Positions 33,421 through 43,106 of a DNA stretch of 64,000 nucleotides are shown in pieces. Under the pieces are notes generated by a model that did no database searches, was not told the origin of the DNA, and worked only from the letters and a program-made list of their open reading frames with translations. Position numbers and translations under genes: made by a program. Numbering within the stretch: position 1 is the first letter of the stretch; every line of letters starts with the position of its first letter. Origin of the DNA: Rhodoblastus acidophilus (GTDB lineage Bacteria; Pseudomonadota; Alphaproteobacteria; Rhizobiales; Beijerinckiaceae). Location: NCBI RefSeq assembly GCF_025961575.1, contig NZ_JAOQNX010000002.1, positions 62,001 to 126,000 on the forward strand, read 5' to 3'.

Positions 33421-36212
33421 TGCGTCGTACTGGCGGTTGGTTGCCGCTCTCCCCATCCCAATGACAACCGCTTCGTTACGTCGGCGCGAGCCAGCACGCG
33501 TTCGCAAAGCTCCCAGCGCTGATCGTCCGATGTCGCCCCAGCGCGGTATCGGAGGTCGAAGGCGTTGGCTTGCTTCTTCTTTTCCGTGAATTCCTTGAGC
33601 TTTGCGTCAAGCCTCTCGATGTCCTCGATCCAGTCGTCTTCGATCACGTCGGGGAGCGTGCCGAAGATATCGAAGCGCTCGCGCATCCGCTCGGACAGGG
33701 TCTCGTAGACCTTCTCGTCGATTGTCCCGTGATAGACGAGGTTCAACATGTCCACGCGCTCACGCCGCTGGCCGAAGCGCTTTATCCGGCCAATGCGCTG
33801 TTCGAGGCGCGAGGGGTTCCACGGCAGGTCGATGTTGATCAGGGTGCCAAGCGTTTGCAGGTTCAAGCCTTCGCACGCCGCGTCTGTGGCGACGACAAGC
33901 CTGATCCGGCGTTCGCGCACAGCCTTCTTGATGTGGTCGCGCTCGATGCTCTTCCATTCCCCATCTAGGAAGAGGCCGGACCGGCCCGCGCCGGCGTAAA
34001 CGGCGACGGTTTCGCCCCCAAGATGCTTGGTGAGGCGCTCCGCGACCCAGTAAGCGGTGTCGTAATACTGGCTGAAGATGATGCAACCGAGGTCAAGCCA
34101 GCCCCTTTCGGTCAGGAAGTAGAGAACCGCTTCCAGCTTCGGATCACTTGGCTTCGGACCAAGACTGTCAAAGATTGTCTGGAGGTGCCTCCGCTCCTCG
34201 TCGATGATCTCGCCGACATCGAGTTCGAGGTCGTCTTCCTGAAGATCGACTTCCTCGAACTGGTCGAGCTTCCGGCCTTCCAGCAACTTCCTGACCGTAG
34301 CCAGCCCGGCTGCCACGCTTGAACACAATCTTTGCCTGACGAGTCCCTTCAGGAGACCCGCTGATTTCTGTCGCTTGCCATATGCCTTCGTGAATTTTTC
34401 AGCCGCCTCATAGGCGATATCGAAATCGCCGTTCGTCCTCAGACCGAGACCGTCGAACAGATAGGGCAGCGGTTGCCCTTTCATGGGGTGGACATCGACC
34501 GCGATGGGGGAAATCAGTCCCTCCTCTTCAAGGGTCGATCTTCGGCGAAGCACCACGTGCCGCAGGACGGGGTTATTCCTCTGGAAGAAGGTCAGTCCGT
34601 TTGCCGAGGAAAGAACATCGTCCTCGAACTGGAGGCGAACAAAATCATCCTCGTCGGGGATTTGGCTGAAAGGAACGCTGGTCACAAACTGGTCGTCGGG
34701 AAGCGACAGGGCGGTGCGAACGTGACCGAAAATAACGTCCTTCTCCTTAGAGGGCGCGATGGGATTGCGGAACCATGTCCACGCGTCGCGCTCATCGGTA
34801 ACGCTGACTTGGCCGGTGATCAGCGGCACGGCCTTGGATTGGTCGCGCCAACTGCTCGACCAGTCGCCTAGAACAAAATCGACTCCATTGTTCAAGGCCT
34901 CCAACAGGTCCCATAAGTCGGCCACATCTGTTTGAATCGGAGTCGCCGTGCCGAGCAACATATGGCGGGTGCGGCTGGCGACGCCATTCAGGAATGTGAG
35001 AAGGTTGTTTGGCTTCCGCGCCTCCTGTCCAAGAACCTTGCCACCTCTGGCTCTGTGCGCCTCGTCAAGAATAACGAGACCATAAGTCTTTGATAGCAGC
35101 CTCTTTCGTTCCTCGGTCATCCTGAAGATCAGGCCGGTGGACACGATCGCAATCTGGCGAGGACACTTCGTGATGCCTTCGGCGCCAACGGAGGGAAGTG
35201 GGAGTTCGTCAGGATCGAGCTGCCATGCCTTGTCGCTGGACAACCATACGGCGGACGGGATGTTCAGCTTGTCCTTCAGCTCCATTTGCCATTGCGTGGT
35301 CAGCGTGGCCGGGCAGAGGATGAGAACGGGGCCGTCGCCCAGCAGCGATGACACCAACGCACTGCCCGCCAGAGAAAGCGTTTTGCCGACGCCAACCTCG
35401 TCGGCGAGCAGCAAGCGCACCGCGCCGTAAACATCCCGGTGTTGGAGGAAAAGGCCGACGAACGCTCTCTGCCAAGGCATGAGTTGCTCGCCACCACGAT
35501 ACAGGTCGCTTTCGACAAGGGCAGCCGGAGCCACGTCTTCCGGCTTCAACTCCTCCATCTGAACTTCGACGCGACGCGCGCTGCGCCCGATCTCGTCGAT
35601 GATCGCGTCCGGCAATGGCTTGCCGATCGCCCATAGGTATTCGAACTCAGCCTCGACCCACGCTACGCCGTCGGCGGAGGAATCCTCCCAGACGAGTTCG
35701 TAGTTCTGGCTCCAACCCTCCCGCGTCTCATTTAGGCTTCCCATGAACGCCGACGCCGATCCGTCAGATCGGCGGATGACGCCAGCCTTCCCGTGGAGAA
35801 ACGGGGCGTCGGCGCGCGAGACCACCCGCACCTCCACGTTGCCCCGCTTCAGGATTTCATAGAGTCGCCGGTAGCGCGGGCGCCGAAGGAAGCTCTCGAC
35901 CGAGTCGTTGATGTCGTTCCAGCGCTCCTTGAGCAACTGCTCGCGAACGTGCTTGGCGACGTTGATGTCTCCGGGATCAAGGTCGGCATTGCAGACGACC
36001 CGCACCCTGCCTATCGATTCGATTTCCTCGTTGACGAGGTCGAAGATCGAAGACCTGAAATAGCCGGCGATGCGGAGGTATTCGGATGCCCCGGCGAGCC
36101 GATCCTTCAGGTAGACGTGCGACAAGCGGCCAAGGCGCGAGGAGAAACGGCTTAGCCTTCCTCCGCCTTCAAGGCCCGTACCTGGCTGCACGGCGCCGTT
36201 GGCGGCGGACAT
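33417..36212 (-). CDS. PLD-nuclease/SNF2-type helicase of the DUF499/DUF1156 anti-phage cassette
   Basis: A 931-residue protein. Residues 1-230 form a phospholipase D-like domain with HGKAG (H140, K142) and GSLNETREGW. The SNF2/DEAD-like helicase follows: DEVGVGKT (271-278), DEAH at 383-386, and a helicase C-terminal part with ATDAACEGLNLQTLGTLINIDLPWNPSRLEQRIGRIKRFGQRR. This is the helicase of the cassette sometimes annotated as anti-phage-associated (DUF499, DUF3780, DUF1156, PLD-helicase), related in logic to DISARM. The gene shares one base with the upstream methyltransferase gene (TGATG). PLD histidine-lysine residues suggest nuclease activity; only one HxK is clear. Confidence 0.9.
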   Translation of the reverse strand: MSAANGAVQPGTGLEGGGRLSRFSSRLGRLSHVYLKDRLAGASEYLRIAGYFRSSIFDLVNEEIESIGRVRVVCNADLDPGDINVAKHVREQLLKERWNDINDSVESFLRRPRYRRLYEILKRGNVEVRVVSRADAPFLHGKAGVIRRSDGSASAFMGSLNETREGWSQNYELVWEDSSADGVAWVEAEFEYLWAIGKPLPDAIIDEIGRSARRVEVQMEELKPEDVAPAALVESDLYRGGEQLMPWQRAFVGLFLQHRDVYGAVRLLLADEVGVGKTLSLAGSALVSSLLGDGPVLILCPATLTTQWQMELKDKLNIPSAVWLSSDKAWQLDPDELPLPSVGAEGITKCPRQIAIVSTGLIFRMTEERKRLLSKTYGLVILDEAHRARGGKVLGQEARKPNNLLTFLNGVASRTRHMLLGTATPIQTDVADLWDLLEALNNGVDFVLGDWSSSWRDQSKAVPLITGQVSVTDERDAWTWFRNPIAPSKEKDVIFGHVRTALSLPDDQFVTSVPFSQIPDEDDFVRLQFEDDVLSSANGLTFFQRNNPVLRHVVLRRRSTLEEEGLISPIAVDVHPMKGQPLPYLFDGLGLRTNGDFDIAYEAAEKFTKAYGKRQKSAGLLKGLVRQRLCSSVAAGLATVRKLLEGRKLDQFEEVDLQEDDLELDVGEIIDEERRHLQTIFDSLGPKPSDPKLEAVLYFLTERGWLDLGCIIFSQYYDTAYWVAERLTKHLGGETVAVYAGAGRSGLFLDGEWKSIERDHIKKAVRERRIRLVVATDAACEGLNLQTLGTLINIDLPWNPSRLEQRIGRIKRFGQRRERVDMLNLVYHGTIDEKVYETLSERMRERFDIFGTLPDVIEDDWIEDIERLDAKLKEFTEKKKQANAFDLRYRAGATSDDQRWELCERVLARADVTKRLSLGWGERQPTASTTQ

Positions 36213-39200
36213 CAGCCGAAGCGCTCGTTACGGATCAGGCCGTGGAGGATGCTCGCTGCGCGAGCTTCCTCTTCGTCGGTCTTGCCCCTTTTCGAGGCAA
36301 GATAGCGGGCGATAGCCATCAAGTGCTCGCGCTCCTCGAAATAGTTCGGGACCAGATCACGCAAATGCGACAGAACCTCATCGCCCTCGACGTTTCGCTC
36401 GATCTCAAAAATCGCGTAAAGGGCCGCCCGAGTTCTTGAAGAACCGAATTCGCTACCTTCGAACCCGGCTTTGCCGAATTCCTTGGCATTCTTCAGCCGT
36501 GCGCTGTTCGGGTCAAGGTCACCCATCAGGCCTTCGTATTTCGCGGCGCGGAACGCCCGCGCGAAATTCTGATAATTATCGAGCTGTCGGAGGCCAGTCT
36601 CCTCAATGTCAAGCATCTTAAGGTAAAAGCGCTCGGAGCCGGTCAGCGTCTCCCATACGTTAGATTGCATGCCGTCGGGGACCATATGCTCGTTGGCGAC
36701 CTGTACCGCAAATTCGATGATTTCATTGACTGTGTTCTTCTCTCCCTTGGCACGGGGTCGAAGAGCCTCGCTAGTCATGTCGGTCCCGTCGATCACCGAA
36801 TAGCGGGTCAGCACACGCAACGCAGCAGCGTAGCCCGCCATCTGCAAATCGGAGTCCTCGAAGAGATTCTCGATCCTGCCGTGTCCCTTTAGCGTCTGAT
36901 TAAGCCCGGTCATCGTCTCAATTTGGTCCGAGACCTCGACCTTCACCTCCTGCACGATTTCGTCTTTAAACCCCACTTCTCCGGCCTTGCGCTTCCGCAA
37001 GACCAGCGTGACGGTGCCCTGAACGTAGCCACCCTTTTTGGTGCCAGACGTGACCTCGGTCGAAACGTACCATGCGGAAATGACTTGCAGGCCTGCACCC
37101 CAAAAGATTCCTGCCATTTCGGCCCACACCGAAGCATCGGTGTGGGTGAACATGACGATTTGCAAGCCATTGTCAGGCATGTTGTCGGCCATCGCCTTAT
37201 AGGCGGCGATCATCGCATGCTTGAAGCCCTCTCCATCGCCCTTGATTGCAAGCGGACGACGTGAATCCCATACCCAGTTTGAGAAGGGGCCGGGCGGGTT
37301 CTTCCTCAACCAAGCAATGAAGAATTCCGTAATTTCATGGTAATTCACCGCATCGGCGTAAGGCGGGTCTGTGATGTAGATATCTGCACTGCGGGAAACC
37401 TGATGCGCCGGCTGGGTTTCAACAACTGAATCACCAAAAACTTGAGCCGATTTGTAGTAGTTAGCTTCAGGACGAACCATTAGGAACGAGCGACATCCGA
37501 AATTAAAGAACGTATTCAAGGCTTGATTGTAGAAAACATGCTTAACGGTGTCTGCGGATGGGGCCCTTCCCTCGCGACCAGGCGTTCCCGGAAGCCACTG
37601 AGATAGACGTGCGGAATTATGCGCAACAAAGGTTCGATCAAAGGATAAACAGGCGCGGATGGTTTCGTCATCCGTCTTGACAATTTCCTGAGAAATCAAG
37701 GCGGCAATCAAAAGCTGCCTTGGCGTGAATAGGTGATGCCAGTGCGTCCAACCACGCTCTCGTAGGAGCCTTGTTGTTTCCTTTCCGGCTTCAATTTCCA
37801 TGTTGGGAACGTGGCCGGCGTCCTGCCACTCCTGCAAATGCATTTTAACATATTCGATTACGTCGGCTTCACGTTTGATATCCGCTTCTGTCGGCGTGGC
37901 GAAATAGGTTTCTTGTCGCCCTTTGTCGAGAGTCTCGCGGGTAATCCATTGGATGCAATAGAGCCGCTCGCCCAAGATGTCGTCCGAACGGGGGACTACA
38001 TCGTTTTTGCTCCACTTTCGAAGGTCGTTTCCAGTCTCGCCCGAAGCACGTCGCCCATCTTTTCGAATGGTAGCGATCGGTGTCCGATAGGTCTCGCCAT
38101 CCAAAACGTAGGTCAACGCCTTGTTCTGAACCGTGCCCTTCTTTGCAGCCTCAAGCTCTTCTGGAGTTGCGCCTGAAATCACCTCTATGTCGATGCGCTT
38201 TTCATCATGATTGGGAACGAGTCTCGCAATCGTCCGCCGAATCTTGCTGATGACGAGCGAGGTCAGAAGCGGAACCGTCCAGCCGGTGATCGGGCATTTC
38301 GTTTCAACGCAGTAGAGATACGCCTTTGCGCGATTGCCTTCTTCGTCGTGTTCTACACCGAGTTCCGAGATTCGACGGTCAACGGCATCGACAACCCTTT
38401 CTTGCTCTGCCTCCAATTGTTTTTTGAACCGCTCGCCGCCACCGATGAGGTTGAGCGCGCCCCACGTCAGCATACAGGCGATCGGGTTGAGGTCGGATGC
38501 ATAGACATCGCAGCCTACCCTCGCCGCCTCGAACGGGATCGAGCCGGCGCCGGAGAAGGTATCTGCGACCACCGGACGGTGGCCAAAGCGCATGATCCCT
38601 AACTGTTCCACCAGTTGCGTGTGCGACCGCGCCGAAGTACCGAGGTGGTCGTTCACGTCGTCCCAAATTTGGTCGTATGCAGAATTCGGGAGTTCTTCGG
38701 GGCGCAAGCATTTCCCGACCTTGTCGAGATATGACCAGCGCGAGTAGGCAGAAAGACGCAGGCGGTCTTGGTCCTCTTTCGAGCCGCAGTTCCAAGTAAG
38801 CGAGTTGGTCTTCAAGGCGACGATCGCGTCGTCGGTCGTCGGCTCGTCGATGCGACGAACGCCGAAATACCTCAGCAAATCGCCTTGCTCAAGCTCTCCA
38901 GCCTCTATGGCGAGACGAGCTATCTCGGACGGCTTCAGCTTATTTTCGCGGGCGAGGAACGCCCTGTCATCGATGGCCATCAGCTTCTCGAAAACGTCGA
39001 GATCGCGTTCGGGGTCATCGGTGGCTGGCAAGAGCGCGCCAAGCACGCACGCCCGGACGTAGACCAGACGCTTGCGTCCCTTCCAATAGGAACCCAAGGG
39101 CGTAAGCGTCTGGGCGCCATGCGCGTCAAATTCACGCTTGGTCTCGACAGAGATTTTCTGCGCCGGCCAAATCCGTTCGATCAATGAAGGGGCATTTTTG

Positions 39201-39241
39201 AGCGAAAACGGCTCAATCTTATTTGGCGCCATGGCGTCCAT
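36212..39241 (-). CDS. DUF1156 DNA methyltransferase
   Basis: A 1009-residue methyltransferase. The DUF1156 N-terminus (LIERIWPAQKISVETKREFD) is followed by an SAM-binding segment VVADTFSGAGSIPFEAAR (about 224-241) with YASDLNPIAC, and the catalytic motif DPPYADAVNYHE near residue 625. DPPY implies N6-adenine or N4-cytosine methylation of DNA, probably marking self. Start ATG 39241 (MDAMAPNKIE); ATG 39232 is nearly as good. It is 13 bases downstream of DUF3780. Composition is less GC-rich between about 37.4 and 38.3 kb than elsewhere in the gene. Confidence 0.9.
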   Translation of the reverse strand: MDAMAPNKIEPFSLKNAPSLIERIWPAQKISVETKREFDAHGAQTLTPLGSYWKGRKRLVYVRACVLGALLPATDDPERDLDVFEKLMAIDDRAFLARENKLKPSEIARLAIEAGELEQGDLLRYFGVRRIDEPTTDDAIVALKTNSLTWNCGSKEDQDRLRLSAYSRWSYLDKVGKCLRPEELPNSAYDQIWDDVNDHLGTSARSHTQLVEQLGIMRFGHRPVVADTFSGAGSIPFEAARVGCDVYASDLNPIACMLTWGALNLIGGGERFKKQLEAEQERVVDAVDRRISELGVEHDEEGNRAKAYLYCVETKCPITGWTVPLLTSLVISKIRRTIARLVPNHDEKRIDIEVISGATPEELEAAKKGTVQNKALTYVLDGETYRTPIATIRKDGRRASGETGNDLRKWSKNDVVPRSDDILGERLYCIQWITRETLDKGRQETYFATPTEADIKREADVIEYVKMHLQEWQDAGHVPNMEIEAGKETTRLLRERGWTHWHHLFTPRQLLIAALISQEIVKTDDETIRACLSFDRTFVAHNSARLSQWLPGTPGREGRAPSADTVKHVFYNQALNTFFNFGCRSFLMVRPEANYYKSAQVFGDSVVETQPAHQVSRSADIYITDPPYADAVNYHEITEFFIAWLRKNPPGPFSNWVWDSRRPLAIKGDGEGFKHAMIAAYKAMADNMPDNGLQIVMFTHTDASVWAEMAGIFWGAGLQVISAWYVSTEVTSGTKKGGYVQGTVTLVLRKRKAGEVGFKDEIVQEVKVEVSDQIETMTGLNQTLKGHGRIENLFEDSDLQMAGYAAALRVLTRYSVIDGTDMTSEALRPRAKGEKNTVNEIIEFAVQVANEHMVPDGMQSNVWETLTGSERFYLKMLDIEETGLRQLDNYQNFARAFRAAKYEGLMGDLDPNSARLKNAKEFGKAGFEGSEFGSSRTRAALYAIFEIERNVEGDEVLSHLRDLVPNYFEEREHLMAIARYLASKRGKTDEEEARAASILHGLIRNERFG

Positions 39242-39254
39242 TTCCTAAAAATCC

Positions 39255-39833
39255 TCAGTAGTCTTCGAAGAGTGGAAGATTAACTATTGAATCTGTCGGC
39301 TTGCCTTTGTTTTTGCGTCGTTCTGCCGTCTCGGCACCGGTGGGGTTCTCTGTCAGGGCGACCTTGATCGCCTTGCGCCATCCAATGTCCACGTCCTCGG
39401 CGGCCCCGGTCGTCGCTGAAGCCATGGAAAACAGCCACCAACGTTCTTCTGGCCGGAGCGCAACCCAATTTCGCAGCGCGTTGGGAATCAGCTCCTTCGG
39501 CGCCGCCTCAACGCCCCACGCCAATACGCAGAGTTCACGACCAAGAAGCCGTTCAACGCGATTGATGCCGCTGGTCCAACGGCTGGTCGAAAGCTTCTTT
39601 CCCTTCAGGCGTTCATTCAAAAGCCGCTTGGATTCTTCCGCGATCGCCGTCCAAGTGGCGCGAGGCAGCCTGCAACGGACGACGGTTTCCGGCAGACCAT
39701 TTGCGCCGCCCTTAAGCCCATAATCTTCAATGATGACCACCGGCTCAGTGCGCGCCGCCGGTATCTCCACCACGAAGTGGTGGGGGTCCATCTCGTTGGG
39801 CACACCGAAGCCGGTTGTCTTTTTGTCGCTCAT
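39255..39833 (-). CDS. DUF3780 protein of the anti-phage cassette
   Basis: A 192-residue protein: MSDKKTTGFGVPNEMDPHHF, then VEIPAARTEPVVIIEDYG and REL-CVLAWGVEAAPKELIPN. It matches DUF3780, which travels with DUF499 and DUF1156 in defence cassettes. No catalytic motif is visible; a structural or DNA-binding role is possible. The start overlaps the DUF499 stop by 4 bases (ATGA). Confidence 0.85.
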   Translation of the reverse strand: MSDKKTTGFGVPNEMDPHHFVVEIPAARTEPVVIIEDYGLKGGANGLPETVVRCRLPRATWTAIAEESKRLLNERLKGKKLSTSRWTSGINRVERLLGRELCVLAWGVEAAPKELIPNALRNWVALRPEERWWLFSMASATTGAAEDVDIGWRKAIKVALTENPTGAETAERRKNKGKPTDSIVNLPLFEDY

Positions 39834-42800
39834 TGCTGCACGTCCGACGGATCGACCTTGAAGTCGGAAACCTCTTTCAGGAATTCTTCGAGATCGCGTC
39901 CGCTCTCGAACTTGAATTCCCCGAACCCAATCTCAACCTCGGCTGCATCCTCGCCGATGGCGGCGCGCGCGGCGGAGATGAAGGACTCTATGGTCTCCGG
40001 ATTGAGCGCCGTTCCCGGCCCGAAGCGGGTCGTGGCGTTCTTGTCGCCCTTGCCAACGGTGACGGAAACGCCGTTGCCGAACAGTGCTTTTGATTTCTTG
40101 GCAGCCTTGATGACGCCGAAGGTTTCCGCGGTCGTGACAAGCTTCATTCGCTTGGCGACGACCGCAGGCTTTTCCGGGTCGATTGGAGTCTTGCCGGACG
40201 ACGCTCGGATTGTGAATTCCTTCTTCGCCTCCACGCCCTCGTCCTCGGCGTAGGCGTAGAGCGTCACGTCGCCGTCTCCCGGAATCTCGATTGGTCCCGT
40301 ATACTCCCGTCCTTCCTTGACGTTCGTTCCGTCGAGATTCCATCGAATTTTTCCGCGCGGCTTGACGTCGAGCGTAACCGTGCGCTTGCCCATTACGTCC
40401 TTCGGCTGGTGGGTCAAGCTCAGCGAATTCGTCCATTTTTCGGCTGCGCCAGTCGGGAACTTGCCGTCTGGATCCACCGCTAGGAACCAGAGAACTGTGG
40501 CGTCGGAATCGAAAACCACGTCAGGCACCGCGTCCGAAGCCTCCGATATGTCGGAGCTTTTCGAATAAAGAATTTTCGCCTTCGGGCCGGCGCTGATGGC
40601 GGTTACTTCAATGGTGGCCTTGCCAGAGTCGTCGCGTGAACGGGTTACGGCCTTGACCGAAGTCGTTGATGGCGGAAACGGACCTTTTTCAACGTAACCG
40701 TCGTTGTTGTCGCGCCAGTCGCCGGTCGCCAGAGCGCGCTTACGAATTTCGTCGAGTCCCTTCGGCGGAAGCCACGTCCACCTGACATTGCAGATCGCCT
40801 GTTCTTCGATGTCCTTCCAGCGTGCGCGCCGCTCGCTGCCGGCAATCCAGAGCATCTGCTCGGCGCGCATACGCAGCGCGTCGATGTTCGTGTCATCGAC
40901 CTCCTTGTAGAGCTTGGAGGCGCCGGTCGCGGCGAGCGCTGACTCGATGGCCGTCTCGCCATCCACGAAATTGGACTTTCCGTCCTTCGACTTCGTCGGC
41001 GACATTTTCAGCGGCGTGGCAATGAGGCATTCGCCATCTTTGGGATGCCTGCCGGGATAGTAGAGGCGGTTGAACAGGTTGACGAGTGTCGCCAGAAAGT
41101 CGAACTCGGCGTTCTCGGCCTCCTCGTTCAACTCGGCAACGTTCTGCGACTTGTCTCCGCCTTCTTCATCGCGGACCTTGGCGACGGCCCATATGCGCCG
41201 GACCTTGTCCTCAAGCCTGCCGAGATCGGACCCGTCGCCGGTGACCACGCAGAAGTTGTTCTTGTGCGGCACAGCGGCGAAGAGCTTTTGGGCATCCTCT
41301 GGGGGCACGCGCTTGTCTGGACTCAAAACGAGAAGGAGGCGCCCAGCCGACGTCTTGATCTCGTCGAGCTTGGGAAGCGCCAGCACTTGGGAATAGGCGA
41401 TCTTGCGTTTCGGTTCGAAGGCGTCGGTCAGGCGTCGGGCCATTTCCGCGTCGATCTTCGGCTGCGGGGCGCCCTCGGCGTACTTTTCGATTTTCTTCCT
41501 GAGGTTTTCGTTGCGGGCAAAGTTCCACGCGTCGTTCTCACGCTTGTGCAGATACCAGCACTCGGTTCTCAGCTTCTCGAAGGCGTCGTCGAACTCGATG
41601 GCGGAACGGTGCGGGGCGACAAGATTCTCGATGATCTGAGCCTGCGTGAGACCCTTTACGGCGCCGTTCGCCTCAGGCAGGGACGACATCAACAGCAGGG
41701 TCGCGACCTGGCTGGCCGCGTCGCTGTTCATCTGCTCGTCGATCACCTGCGCGTGGCCGCGTTCCTGCCCGGAACCAGCGATGTCATGGGCAATGGCGCC
41801 CGACAGGTCGTAGATGTGGGTCACGCCATCACGAATGTCCTGCTGCGACAGATCGAGATGCTGACAGCCGATCAAATAGACATCGTTGAGTTTGCGCTCT
41901 TGGACGGAGCGAACCATCATGGCCGCCAACGTCATCAGGCCGCGTGTCTGCCTGAACTTCTCGTTGTCCTTGAACAGGGCGAGAATGTGCTTGAAGGACG
42001 GGTGGAACGGATAGGACGCGTCGATATCGCCGGCGATCTGCTCGGCTGACTTTGCCACGGATTTCGCCTTCACGGCGTCGGAGATGGCTTCAGAAAAGGC
42101 TGCTGCAACCGAGTCGACGATGTTGGCATCGGGTTTTTCGGTCAGAAGGCGCGTGCGCAGGATGTGGTAAAGCTCGTCCGAGCCGAGATCGACCGGCGTG
42201 ATCCCTTTCGCTTGGCGAGATGCTTCCTGCTGGAGATTGCCGATGGCTTTGTGGACCAGCGCTGAGATTTCTTGCGTGGCGCCGTGATAGCTTCCCGACA
42301 GGTTGGAAACGACGATGCAGAGTCTCTTCAGTTTCAGCGACGCGGACAGAAGGTTGGACAGCGCATACGTTGCAACTTCCGCGAGGGTTCCGCCCCCGAC
42401 GCTCTGTGTCGCCGCGTAGCTGAAATAAGGAGGCAACTCGTCCAGAAGGATCAGGGTCGGTTCGTCGCCAATCAGGCCTATCCAGTCCTTCTCGTTCGGC
42501 GCCTGAGCTGCACCCTTGAAGAACTCAAGAAACTCCTCGGCTTTGCCCAGTTGTTCGGCTATGTCGCCCCAAAGGTGCTTGTCGCGCGAGACAGAACGCC
42601 CGGAAATCGCCACGACCCGTGCCTGCTGCGGCGAGAACCCCTTGGTGATTTCATGCGGGACAAGATTCGAAAGCGAGGGATTGGCCGCCAAATATCCCAG
42701 AGCGAGCATGGAGTGGGTCTTGCCGCCACCCATGGCTTGCTTCAGTTCGAAAACCGCCTGCCCGGAAACGCCTGCGAGGCGCTGAAGCCCCTGTCGAAGG

Positions 42801-42961
42801 AGAATCGACATGCCTCCGGTGACGTAAGTTTTCCGGAAAAACTGCTCGGCGGAGGAATGGCCGTGGCCGATCAGGTCTTCGAGGCTCTCGATCTGTTCGC
42901 TGAGGGCGTACTCGATGGCCTTCGGATCAAATTTACACGTGTCTCTTACGGTTTGCAGCAT
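39830..42961 (-). CDS. DUF499 ATPase of the anti-phage cassette
   Basis: A 1043-residue ATPase, first large gene of the operon. Walker A AMGGGKTH is at residues 76-83 and Walker B is LILLDELPPYF (D174, E175), as in DUF499/BrxC-like P-loop ATPases. The long C-terminal half has immunoglobulin-like or beta-sandwich segments (RWNLDGTNVKEGREYTGPIEIPGDGDVTLYAYAEDEGVE) that may bind partner proteins or DNA. In defence cassettes of this type the ATPase probably drives complex loading on phage DNA. Start ATG 42961 reads MLQTVRDTCK. Confidence 0.9.
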   Translation of the reverse strand: MLQTVRDTCKFDPKAIEYALSEQIESLEDLIGHGHSSAEQFFRKTYVTGGMSILLRQGLQRLAGVSGQAVFELKQAMGGGKTHSMLALGYLAANPSLSNLVPHEITKGFSPQQARVVAISGRSVSRDKHLWGDIAEQLGKAEEFLEFFKGAAQAPNEKDWIGLIGDEPTLILLDELPPYFSYAATQSVGGGTLAEVATYALSNLLSASLKLKRLCIVVSNLSGSYHGATQEISALVHKAIGNLQQEASRQAKGITPVDLGSDELYHILRTRLLTEKPDANIVDSVAAAFSEAISDAVKAKSVAKSAEQIAGDIDASYPFHPSFKHILALFKDNEKFRQTRGLMTLAAMMVRSVQERKLNDVYLIGCQHLDLSQQDIRDGVTHIYDLSGAIAHDIAGSGQERGHAQVIDEQMNSDAASQVATLLLMSSLPEANGAVKGLTQAQIIENLVAPHRSAIEFDDAFEKLRTECWYLHKRENDAWNFARNENLRKKIEKYAEGAPQPKIDAEMARRLTDAFEPKRKIAYSQVLALPKLDEIKTSAGRLLLVLSPDKRVPPEDAQKLFAAVPHKNNFCVVTGDGSDLGRLEDKVRRIWAVAKVRDEEGGDKSQNVAELNEEAENAEFDFLATLVNLFNRLYYPGRHPKDGECLIATPLKMSPTKSKDGKSNFVDGETAIESALAATGASKLYKEVDDTNIDALRMRAEQMLWIAGSERRARWKDIEEQAICNVRWTWLPPKGLDEIRKRALATGDWRDNNDGYVEKGPFPPSTTSVKAVTRSRDDSGKATIEVTAISAGPKAKILYSKSSDISEASDAVPDVVFDSDATVLWFLAVDPDGKFPTGAAEKWTNSLSLTHQPKDVMGKRTVTLDVKPRGKIRWNLDGTNVKEGREYTGPIEIPGDGDVTLYAYAEDEGVEAKKEFTIRASSGKTPIDPEKPAVVAKRMKLVTTAETFGVIKAAKKSKALFGNGVSVTVGKGDKNATTRFGPGTALNPETIESFISAARAAIGEDAAEVEIGFGEFKFESGRDLEEFLKEVSDFKVDPSDVQQ

Positions 42962-42980
42962 CGTCCAATTCCCGCATGAA

Positions 42981-43106
42981 TCACTGAATCAAATCACAGG
43001 TCCGAACGACCTTTTGCTCAAGATGAGCGAACCCCTGTTGCGAGGCTTGCTCGGCGACTTCAAAGGCGTCGGCCTCGTCGTCTATTGGCTTCCTATTTTC
43101 CGGCAT
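42981..43106 (-). CDS. Possible 41-aa leader protein ahead of DUF499
   Basis: An open frame of 41 codons plus stop, 19 bases upstream of the DUF499 start and on the same strand. The translation begins MPENRKPIDDEADAFEVAEQ and is acidic and helical; it ends HLEQKVVRTCDLIQ. The composition is protein-like, with a purine-rich stretch upstream (TTGGGGCC). It could be a small accessory protein or a leader controlling the operon. Codon statistics are too few to be sure. Confidence 0.4.
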   Translation of the reverse strand: MPENRKPIDDEADAFEVAEQASQQGFAHLEQKVVRTCDLIQ

